Assembly (NCBI GenBank): GCA_021776015.1
Contig: JAJFGT010000261.1
Coordinates: 1-5,686, forward strand
Reading direction: 5' to 3'
DNA length: 5,686 nt
Source: Alphaproteobacteria bacterium
GTDB lineage: Bacteria; Pseudomonadota; Alphaproteobacteria; Micavibrionales; Micavibrionaceae
Below, piece by piece: positions 1 through 5,686 of the stretch (positions within the stretch are counted from its first letter, which is position 1; every line of letters starts with the position of its first letter). The position numbers and the translations under genes are program-made. Below the pieces are notes generated by a model. The model had not been told where the DNA came from. It ran no database searches and saw only the letters and a list, made by a program, of their open reading frames with translations.

Positions 1-1822
1 ATACACACTCATCGACGATGAATCCGTTTTAATAGACTGGCTAGAGAAAGCAAAGCTCAAAGGTATTCTAGCTATTGATACAGAAACAACAGGCCTCACG
101 CCTGCCAAAGCAGAGTTGGTAGGTGTTTGCATAGCCAGCGATGTGGGAACAGCAGCTTATATCCCTCTACAACATAAAAATCCTGAACAAGATCTTTTTG
201 GAGGAGGGAATGAAGAGTTAAAACAAATACCTCTGATACGTGCTATTGAAATTTTGAAAGCCTATTTAGAAGATCCTTCCATTCTTAAAATTGGTCAAAA
301 TATAAAATATGATTGGCAAATGCTTGCTAAGCATGGAATTGAGATGGTTTCCATGGAAGATACTATGCTGATTTCCTATGTATTAGACAGCGGCAGTCAT
401 TCACATGGAATGGATGCGCTTTCAAAAATGTGCCTTGGTCACGATCCTATCCCTTATAAAGCTGTTGCAGGCACAGGAAAATCTCGAATTACATTTGACT
501 ATGTCCCTCTTGATAAGGCTCTTGAATATGCAGCAGAAGATGCTGATATCACGCTCCGCTTATATCATTTCCTCAAAGACCGCTTGATCAACGAACGTAT
601 GGTCACTGTATACGAAACCATTGAACGCCCTCTTATTGCTGTTATTGCACAGATGGAACTCAATGGGATTAAAATAGACCCTCTTATCTTAAAAGATATG
701 AGCACCCGTTTTGGAAAAAAACTAGATATTCTAGAAAAAGAAATTGTAACCCTTGCAGGGCATGAATTTAATATTTCTACCCCAAAACAGCTTGGAACGG
801 TTCTATTCGAAGAGATGGGATTTGAAGGTGGTAAGAAAACAAAAACTGGGGACTGGTCAACCTCTGTTGATATCCTCGAAAAACTAGCTCTGCATGATAA
901 CATTGTCAGTAAAATCTTAGAATACAGACAAATGACAAAGCTTAAGAGCACGTATACGGATGCTCTTCAAAATGAAATCAATCCGAGCACTGGACGCCTT
1001 CACACATCCTATCATATGTCTGGTACAAGTACAGGGCGCCTTTCTTCTAGTGATCCTAATCTTCAAAACATCCCTATTCGAACAGAAGATGGGAGAGCCA
1101 TTCGAACAGCGTTTATTGTTGAACCAAACCATACTCTTCTTGCTGTCGATTATTCTCAAATTGAATTACGACTTATAGCAGAAGTTGCTGACATTCCTCG
1201 CCTTAAAAAAGCGTTTTTGGATGGTGAAGATATTCACTCACGAACAGCTTCTGAGGTTTTCGGCATTCCTATGGAAGATATGACACCTGAAGTCAGACGC
1301 AAAGCTAAAGCCATTAACTTTGGAATCATCTATGGAATTAGTGCGTGGGGGCTTGCAAAACAACTTGATATTACACCGTCTGAAGCCTCTGATTATATAA
1401 AGCTTTATTTCTCTCGTTTTCCTGAAATTGCAAACTACATGGAAGAATACAAACAAAAAGCACGAGACAATGGTTACGTTGAAACCCTATATGGACGCAA
1501 ATGCTTCACAGAAGGGATCAATGACAAGAATGGCGCACGTCGTGCTTTTGCGGAACGTGTTGCTATCAATGCGCCTCTACAGGGAACAGCGGCTGATATT
1601 ATTAAGTTAGCAATGTCAAAAATTCCAAAAGAATTGAAAGCACAAAATCTATCAGCAAAAATGCTTTTACAAGTCCACGATGAACTTATTTTTGAAGTGC
1701 CTAACAATGAGTTAGAGAAGACATCTCATCTCATTTCTCAATTGATGGAAACTATTGTAAAGCTTGATATTCCTTTGATCGCAGAGGCAGGAACAGGTAA
1801 GAACTGGGCTGAGGCTCATTAA
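1..1822 (+). CDS. polA: DNA polymerase I, C-terminal part (5' end outside the window)
   Basis: Family A DNA polymerase, used in excision repair and RNA-primer replacement. The reading frame is open from base 2 (base 1 ends the previous codon), giving 606 visible residues; a full PolA has about 900, so the missing N-terminus should be the 5'-3' exonuclease, which cannot be checked here. Visible residues 1 to about 190 are the 3'-5' proofreading domain: Exo I DTETT (D26, E28), Exo II NxxYD (D104) and Exo III YAAED (Y176, D180) match E. coli D355/E357, D424 and Y497/D501, so proofreading looks intact. The polymerase domain follows: TGRLSSSDPNLQNIP near 343-358, motif A DYSQIELR (D383), the O-helix with R432, K436, F440 and Y444, and motif C QVHDE (H559, D560, E561). 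The end GTGKNWAEAH matches the normal family C-terminus. The TTG at 116 is an internal Leu codon, not a start. It converges with the minus-strand genes. Identification is near certain. Confidence 0.97.
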   Translation, partial: YTLIDDESVLIDWLEKAKLKGILAIDTETTGLTPAKAELVGVCIASDVGTAAYIPLQHKNPEQDLFGGGNEELKQIPLIRAIEILKAYLEDPSILKIGQNIKYDWQMLAKHGIEMVSMEDTMLISYVLDSGSHSHGMDALSKMCLGHDPIPYKAVAGTGKSRITFDYVPLDKALEYAAEDADITLRLYHFLKDRLINERMVTVYETIERPLIAVIAQMELNGIKIDPLILKDMSTRFGKKLDILEKEIVTLAGHEFNISTPKQLGTVLFEEMGFEGGKKTKTGDWSTSVDILEKLALHDNIVSKILEYRQMTKLKSTYTDALQNEINPSTGRLHTSYHMSGTSTGRLSSSDPNLQNIPIRTEDGRAIRTAFIVEPNHTLLAVDYSQIELRLIAEVADIPRLKKAFLDGEDIHSRTASEVFGIPMEDMTPEVRRKAKAINFGIIYGISAWGLAKQLDITPSEASDYIKLYFSRFPEIANYMEEYKQKARDNGYVETLYGRKCFTEGINDKNGARRAFAERVAINAPLQGTAADIIKLAMSKIPKELKAQNLSAKMLLQVHDELIFEVPNNELEKTSHLISQLMETIVKLDIPLIAEAGTGKNWAEAH

Positions 1823-1840
1823 GAGGTCTCAAAAGGCCTC
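1823..1840. terminator. small GC-rich hairpin directly after polA, possible weak terminator
   Basis: Starting at the base after the polA stop codon, GAGGTC pairs with GGCCTC (six pairs, one of them G-U) around a TCAAAA loop. No T-tract follows it on the plus strand (the next bases are AAACAAATTA), and on the minus strand only TTAAT follows, so it is not a textbook intrinsic terminator. Its place in the 41-bp gap between convergent genes is the main reason to suspect a role in transcript ending or 3'-end protection. Confidence 0.35.
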
Positions 1841-1846
1841 AAACAA

Positions 1847-1868
1847 ATTAATATGAAGTCATATTAAT
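1847..1868. repeat. perfect 10-bp inverted repeat between convergent genes
   Basis: The arms ATTAATATGA and TCATATTAAT are exact reverse complements separated by two bases (AG). As RNA this would fold into a roughly 9-bp AT-rich stem with a four-base loop on either strand. It overlaps the TAA stop codon of the minus-strand membrane-protein gene (1864-1866). On the minus strand it is followed by TTGTTTG, a moderately T-rich run, so it may end the small two-gene transcript. The stem has few G-C pairs, so termination strength is doubtful; a protein-binding palindrome is another possibility. Confidence 0.6.
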
Positions 1869-2088
1869 CCAGATAGTTTTCATCTTTCATTTTCTTATGC
1901 TCGCTAAAGTCGAACTTAACAGCCAATAGAAATCCTAAAACCAAAACAACGACACCCAAAGTTCCTATTAATTTTATAAAGAGAGTCCAACTTAAAATAT
2001 CAACTCCCCAAATCTGCAAGACAATCAGAACACCTGCTAAAACAATAAGAGCAGAAATAATACGTACAATCAAAACATTCATACTCAT
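1864..2088 (-). CDS. small two-helix membrane protein, function unknown
   Basis: I do not recognise a named family. The 74-residue product has two hydrophobic stretches, about residues 5-27 and 36-57, joined by a short turn around QIWGVDILSW, and a charged tail of about 17 residues (KFDFSEHKKMKDENYLD). The Lys-rich tail suggests a cytoplasmic C-terminus by the positive-inside rule, which with two helices puts the N-terminus inside too. It is an inner-membrane protein without visible catalytic motifs. The ATG overlaps the stop codon of the gene upstream (ATGA, 2085-2088), and an AAGGGA ribosome-binding site lies six bases before it (2095-2100), which supports this start over the Met at residue 3. 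The overlap implies translational coupling and probably a joint function with the DUF4177-like protein. The stop codon lies inside the inverted repeat at 1847-1868. That it is a real gene is well supported by coupling, SD and composition; its role is open. Confidence 0.8.
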   Translation of the reverse strand: MSMNVLIVRIISALIVLAGVLIVLQIWGVDILSWTLFIKLIGTLGVVVLVLGFLLAVKFDFSEHKKMKDENYLD

Positions 2089-2309
2089 TCTATATCCCTT
2101 TCCATGATCACCATAAAGGCTTCTCTTTTAAAAAATATAAGCATCCGACGAACTTCGGATTCCATCGTTATAACACGCCAACCGTCTCGAGCATTTTTAT
2201 TTAAAAACTCGGAAAAACGAACAGGGTCAACCTTAGAACCTGCAAGGAATAGAGATCCCAGCATGCCTTCACGGTACATTACAACTTTGTATTCAACTTT
2301 TTGTTTCAT
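2085..2309 (-). CDS. small soluble protein resembling the DUF4177 family
   Basis: This 74-residue protein has no signal peptide or membrane segment. It opens with a strand-like YKVVMYREG, continues with a probable helix (DPVRFSEFLNKNA), then a GW-containing turn and strand (RDGWRVITME) and a final strand (REAFMVIMERD). The pattern YKVV...LN..ARDGW.V......VIMER fits the DUF4177 family, short proteins of unknown function; I assign this from memory of the pattern, not from a search. The start is fixed by an in-frame TAA 12 to 10 bases upstream, with no other usable initiator between them. No Shine-Dalgarno sequence precedes the ATG, and a strong promoter -10 box ends only eight bases before it, so translation may begin on a nearly leaderless mRNA. 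It overlaps the following membrane-protein gene by four bases, which makes the pair a tight transcription unit. Gene call strong, family moderate, function unknown. Confidence 0.82.
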   Translation of the reverse strand: MKQKVEYKVVMYREGMLGSLFLAGSKVDPVRFSEFLNKNARDGWRVITMESEVRRMLIFFKREAFMVIMERDIE

Positions 2310-2317
2310 AGGCAGTG

Positions 2318-2346
2318 ATTATACCATGCTCTTTAACAGAGTCCAA
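2318..2346 (-). promoter_or_regulatory. sigma70-type promoter of the two small genes
   Basis: On the minus strand, a perfect TATAAT -10 box (2323-2318) is preceded by TG plus one base, an extended -10 element. A TTGGAC box (2346-2341), sharing the TTG of the -35 consensus, lies exactly 17 bp upstream. It sits in the 57-bp gap after the penicillin-binding protein gene and points at the DUF4177-like gene. The predicted transcription start is near 2311, about two bases before the ATG at 2309. Confidence 0.75.
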
Positions 2347-2366
2347 ATAGTTACTCTTCAAAGGAG

Positions 2367-4352
2367 TCAATCATTAAAACGATGAGCCTCTTCTCGATCA
2401 TTTTGTTTTATTTTAAGCTTTGTATCCGATTCAGAAAAACCCTCATTCTCAGGTGGCATACTAAAAAGTCGAGAAAGAAACCCCTCAAAGCCAGAGTGTT
2501 CTCCTTTAATATCAGCATATCGTGAAGGAGAGGGATCACTATGAGCAGCTTGAATGATTTTTCTCCACGATTGAGCTGAAAAACTTCCTCCTGTGATCCG
2601 TTTTGTAGGGCTATTATCATCATTACCATACCAAACAGATGCAATATATTGATTAGAAAATCCTGTAAACCATGCATCTCTATAATCTTGGCTTGTTCCT
2701 GTTTTTCCTGCAGCAAAGAATCCAGGATTAGCTGCTTTTCCTGTTCCATTCAAAACAACATTTTGCATCATCTCCTTAAGAGCAGCAATTGGAGCGGCTG
2801 GAATAATTTGTGAATGCTGTCCTTTATGAGAATGCTCATAAAGAATATTACCATCTGTATCTTTAATTTCTTTGATACCATAGGGCTCAACAGAAAGCCC
2901 TCCTGTCGAAATACTGGCATAGGCTCCAACCATTTCAAGCATAGGGATACCGCTACTTCCAAGAGACAGACTTAAATCTGGTTCTAAATCTGCTTTTATC
3001 CCAAGAAGACGTGCTGTGGAGATGACTTCTTCTATTCCAACATCTCGAGCCAAATTAACTGAAACTGTATTAATAGACCATGTTAGAGCTTCATAGAGCG
3101 TAATTTCTCCATGATATTTTCCTCCAAAATTCCTAGGACGATATTTTCCATCTAAAATAGGCTCATCTACAATTAGAGAATCTGGGTGCCATCCATGTGT
3201 TAGGGCGGTTAGATACACAACAGGCTTAAAGGAAGACCCTGGAGGTCTAAGAGCTGTCGTAACACGATTAAATTGACTTGATCCATAGTTAACACCTCCA
3301 ACAATAGCTAAAATTGAACCATCAGGTCGCATAACCATTGATGCACCTTGAGTGAACCCTGAACGTTCTCCTTTCGAACGCACAGTCTCTGCAATAACTT
3401 TAGATGTTGCAGATTGAATTTGAGGATCCATTGTTGTCTCAATGATAAGATCTGTTTGAGGCGCACCAATAATGTCGTCAATTTCTCCCATGATCCAGTC
3501 CGAAAAATAACGATTTGTATTATTACCAATAGGTTTTTTAGCAGGTTTAACAAAATGAACAGTTTTTACTTTTTCACTCTTAATAAATCCAGCTTCTCTC
3601 ATTGAATTCATAACAACATCAGCACGACCTTCTGCAGCGGCGGGGTTACTCCGAGGGGAATATTTAGAAGGCGCTTTTAGAAGCCCTGCGATTAGAGCAG
3701 ATTCCCTAAGGGTTAAATCTGTAGCAGATTTTTCAAAATAAACATGAGAAGCCGCATCAATTCCATAGGCTCCAGAGCCAAGATAAACACGATTAAGATA
3801 GGCTGCTAAAATTTCATCTTTGGTAAGCTCATACTCAAGCCAAACAGCAAGGATGGCTTCTTTTATTTTTCGAGTTAATTTTCGCTCTTGAGTTAAGAAA
3901 AGGTTCTTTGCCAATTGCTGCGTAATTGTTGACCCTCCCTGAACATATCTTTTGCTTTTAGCATTCACAAACATCGCTCGTGCTAATCCAATAGGATCTA
4001 AACCAAAATGATAGTAAAAACGACGATCTTCAATTGCCAGAAGGGCATTCACAAGATCTATGGGAATTTCATCAATAGTAAGATTTTTTCCCTTGTGATC
4101 TCCATAACGAGCAATAACCGAACCATCGTTGGCAAGAACAGTAATAGCCGCACGCCGATCAAATGTTGCTTTACTGGTAATATCAGGAAGATCTTTTGCA
4201 AACCACATCAGTACTAGGGCAAGAGCTATGGAACACCATAGACCCAAAACGAAAAAAAATACAAAAAGCCGACGAAGAAAAGAGCTCTTTTTCACAGAAC
4301 GCTTCTTCTTTCTTTTATTTTCCTTTTTCTTATGTGTTACCTTCTTTGCCAT
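2367..4352 (-). CDS. class A penicillin-binding protein, PBP1A family (bifunctional glycosyltransferase/transpeptidase)
   Basis: It polymerises lipid II into glycan strands and cross-links the stem peptides at the outer face of the inner membrane. The 661 residues start with a very Lys/Arg-rich cytoplasmic tail (1-28), then one membrane anchor (about 29-51). The GT51 domain (about 70-250) shows AIEDRRFYYHFG with catalytic E108, GGSTITQQLAKN (139-150), RKIKE with E165, and ILAAYLNRVYLGSGAYG (181-197). The transpeptidase domain (about 335-600) has SSFK (nucleophile S373, K376), SIN (426-428) and KTGT (550-553), so both active sites look intact. A hydrophilic tail of about 60 residues follows. 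It is shorter than E. coli PBP1A (850 residues) and has no room for the OB-type insert between domains, so I give no mrcA symbol. An in-frame TGA upstream fixes the ATG at 4352; no Shine-Dalgarno sequence is visible before it. mgtE lies 100 bp upstream on the same strand. The family call is very secure. Confidence 0.95.
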   Translation of the reverse strand: MAKKVTHKKKENKRKKKRSVKKSSFLRRLFVFFFVLGLWCSIALALVLMWFAKDLPDITSKATFDRRAAITVLANDGSVIARYGDHKGKNLTIDEIPIDLVNALLAIEDRRFYYHFGLDPIGLARAMFVNAKSKRYVQGGSTITQQLAKNLFLTQERKLTRKIKEAILAVWLEYELTKDEILAAYLNRVYLGSGAYGIDAASHVYFEKSATDLTLRESALIAGLLKAPSKYSPRSNPAAAEGRADVVMNSMREAGFIKSEKVKTVHFVKPAKKPIGNNTNRYFSDWIMGEIDDIIGAPQTDLIIETTMDPQIQSATSKVIAETVRSKGERSGFTQGASMVMRPDGSILAIVGGVNYGSSQFNRVTTALRPPGSSFKPVVYLTALTHGWHPDSLIVDEPILDGKYRPRNFGGKYHGEITLYEALTWSINTVSVNLARDVGIEEVISTARLLGIKADLEPDLSLSLGSSGIPMLEMVGAYASISTGGLSVEPYGIKEIKDTDGNILYEHSHKGQHSQIIPAAPIAALKEMMQNVVLNGTGKAANPGFFAAGKTGTSQDYRDAWFTGFSNQYIASVWYGNDDNSPTKRITGGSFSAQSWRKIIQAAHSDPSPSRYADIKGEHSGFEGFLSRLFSMPPENEGFSESDTKLKIKQNDREEAHRFND

Positions 4353-4372
4353 ACTAACTAAGTGTTTAGCAC

Positions 4373-4378
4373 AGTATA
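4373..4378 (-). promoter_or_regulatory. possible -10 box upstream of the penicillin-binding protein gene
   Basis: TATACT on the minus strand (5 of 6 consensus) lies 20 bases before the ATG at 4352 and would give a leader of about 14 bases. No good -35 box stands 16-19 bp upstream: TTGACC is 8 bp and TTGAAA 21 bp away. The rest of the 100-bp gap (4353-4452) shows no clear terminator for mgtE, so read-through from mgtE is also possible. Weak call. Confidence 0.3.
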
Positions 4379-4452
4379 ATTTTCATGGTCAACGAGTCAT
4401 TTCAAACGACACCTTAAAGCATTACTTAACCTATGAAGATTTTTCAGAATGA

Positions 4453-5686
4453 TTAAAGAATAAAAATAGTCGCAAGCCCTAAGAAAGCCAAAAAGCCTAT
4501 AACGTCGGTCAACGTTGTCAAAAGAACCGTAGATGCAATGGCAGGGTCTTTTCCTAGCTTGTCTAGAAGAATAGGGATCATGGATCCAAAGAAACCTGCT
4601 GTGACAAGATTAACAATCATCGCACATCCAATCACATAGCCAAGCGTGATATCATCAAACCACAGAGCGGTGACACCTCCTGCAATGAGCGCAAAACTGA
4701 GTCCATTCAAAAGCCCAACAAGGCTCTCTTTCCAAATAACACGCAACGCATTTGTATCAGAAATCTGATTGGTTGCGATGGCTCTAACGGCAATTGTAAG
4801 AGCTTGTGTTCCTGCATTTCCTCCCATTGAAGCAACAATAGGCATAAGAATAGCCAGAGCAATCACTTGCTGAATCGTTCCCTCAAAAAGAGAAATTACA
4901 ATTGAAGCTAAGATTGCCGTCAAAAGATTAATAAAAAGCCAGCTAAAACGAGAGCGTGTTGTTGAAAGAATAGCTCTATACAAATCGTCCTGCCCGACAC
5001 CCCCCATTTTTAAAATATCTTCATGAGCTTCCTCATGGATAACACCCATAATATCATCAATTAAAATAACCCCTATCAAGCGCTCTTCTTCATCAACGAC
5101 GGGAGCAGATGATAATCCATCCCTATGAAATATACGAGCGACATCCTCCTGATCCATCGTTACAGGGATGGGGTGAGGACTCTCGAGCATAATATTTTCA
5201 ATTTTTTCTTTATGATCCGCACACACAAGAGAATTAAGAGGCACTTCTCCAAGGACATGATAGGTCAAACTTACAACAATAATATCAAAGAAATCTTGAG
5301 GAAGATCGTCTTTAGCCGCACGTAAATACTCAATCGTTTTTCCAACAGTCCAAGATTGTGGAACAGACACCAGATTACGCTGCATTAAACGTCCGGCACT
5401 CTTCTCAGGAAAAGTTAAACCCGTTTCAAGAGCCATCCTTGTTTTTTTAGAAAGCTTTTTTATAATCTCTGTTTGCTGAACTTTTTCAAGTGGAGTGATA
5501 ATATCTAAAGCATCATCACTTTCTAAATCACGGATAATTCCTGCAATGTCTGAGACGGGAAGTGTTGATAATATCTCTTTTAAGAGGTCTTCATTTAAAT
5601 AAGAATATGTCTCAACCTGAATAAAATCAGAATAAGAACTTAGGTATCTTTCCCGATCTTCTTTACTAATTTTAGCTAAAAATTCT
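4453..5686 (-). CDS. mgtE: magnesium transporter MgtE (N-terminus outside the window)
   Basis: Mg2+-gated channel for Mg2+ uptake across the inner membrane. The frame is open to the right edge, giving 410 visible residues; the family is usually about 450, so some 40-50 N-terminal residues are missing. Visible residues 1-95 are the MgtE N domain, with repeats such as LSTLPVSDIAGIIRDLESDD and the hallmark FPEKSAGRLM (92-101). Two CBS domains follow (about 102-223), with APVVDEEERLIGVILIDDI in the second, then an acidic stretch HEEAHEDILKMGGV and the plug-helix region. Five membrane helices fill about 248-410, with the signature GGNAGTQ (288-294) in the pore and TLTDVIGF, whose Asp (394) corresponds to the selectivity Asp432 of Thermus MgtE. 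In this family cytosolic Mg2+ closes the pore by binding between the N and CBS domains. The ATG at 5436 lies inside the N-domain/CBS junction and is Met84 of the visible protein, not the start. The promoter and any leader riboswitch lie outside the window. The PBP gene follows after 100 bp. Confidence 0.95.
   Translation of the reverse strand, partial: EFLAKISKEDRERYLSSYSDFIQVETYSYLNEDLLKEILSTLPVSDIAGIIRDLESDDALDIITPLEKVQQTEIIKKLSKKTRMALETGLTFPEKSAGRLMQRNLVSVPQSWTVGKTIEYLRAAKDDLPQDFFDIIVVSLTYHVLGEVPLNSLVCADHKEKIENIMLESPHPIPVTMDQEDVARIFHRDGLSSAPVVDEEERLIGVILIDDIMGVIHEEAHEDILKMGGVGQDDLYRAILSTTRSRFSWLFINLLTAILASIVISLFEGTIQQVIALAILMPIVASMGGNAGTQALTIAVRAIATNQISDTNALRVIWKESLVGLLNGLSFALIAGGVTALWFDDITLGYVIGCAMIVNLVTAGFFGSMIPILLDKLGKDPAIASTVLLTTLTDVIGFLAFLGLATIFIL

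Noticed and set aside
565..951. A 128-codon frame on the minus strand inside polA
   Set aside because: It lies antisense to conserved exonuclease and polymerase sequence, and its translation (Ser/Ile/Arg-rich, no domain pattern) looks like a shadow of the real frame.
116..1822. A polA start at TTG 116 giving a 568-residue protein
   Set aside because: The frame stays open to base 2, and the upstream codons encode the conserved Exo I motif DTETT. The gene is cut by the window edge, not shortened.
1864..2088. The small membrane protein as a LapA/DUF1049 family member
   Set aside because: Size and two-helix layout are similar, but the Asn-containing loop and strand pattern after the first helix of LapA proteins is missing.
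2310..2366. A terminator between the penicillin-binding protein gene and the DUF4177-like gene
   Set aside because: The only stem is CTCT/AGAG, four pairs with no T-tract, so read-through from upstream is possible.
2408..2749. A 113-codon minus-strand frame within the penicillin-binding protein gene
   Set aside because: It overlaps the conserved KTGT region in another frame, and has no motifs of its own and no credible ribosome-binding context.
4278..4291. A 14-bp perfect palindrome AAAAGAGCTCTTTT
   Set aside because: It lies inside the coding sequence for KKSSF of the penicillin-binding protein, has no loop, and is readily explained by the codons AAA-AAG-AGC-TCT-TTT.
4129..4452. A 107-codon plus-strand frame over the start of the penicillin-binding protein gene and the intergenic gap
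   Set aside because: It is antisense to the basic tail and membrane anchor; the Phe-rich stretch is the reverse complement of the Lys codons. No homology pattern is visible.
4453..5436. An mgtE start at ATG 5436 giving a 327-residue protein
   Set aside because: The frame continues for 83 codons to the window edge and encodes a recognisable MgtE N domain; the ATG is internal.

Overview
The window is an ordinary chromosomal housekeeping segment of a visibly AT-rich bacterium. The class A penicillin-binding protein, MgtE and PolA all read like alphaproteobacterial versions. AT-richness and compact spacing would fit a host-associated or Holosporales-like lineage, but that is an inference from general appearance, not from a marker gene.

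Layout: bases 1-1822 hold the 3' two thirds of polA on the plus strand, running in from outside the window. Everything else is on the minus strand and converges on polA. Reading in the direction of transcription these are: mgtE (cut by the right edge, stop at 4453), a 100-bp gap, a class A penicillin-binding protein of the PBP1A family (4352-2367), a 57-bp gap with a good sigma70-type promoter, and two 74-codon genes joined by an ATGA overlap (2309-2085 and 2088-1864). The 41-bp gap between polA and the last minus gene holds two inverted repeats that may act as a weak bidirectional terminator.

Functionally, PolA does repair and Okazaki-fragment processing, MgtE imports Mg2+, and the PBP polymerises and cross-links peptidoglycan. 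There is no sign that they form one pathway. The two small genes are the least understood part: a soluble protein resembling the DUF4177 family, translationally coupled to a two-helix membrane protein I do not recognise.

I found no mobile element, CRISPR array, RNA gene or clear new system. The points worth a second look are the small two-gene unit, its promoter placed so close to the start codon that its mRNA should be nearly leaderless, and the palindrome over its stop codon. No gene-free stretch exceeds about 100 bp.
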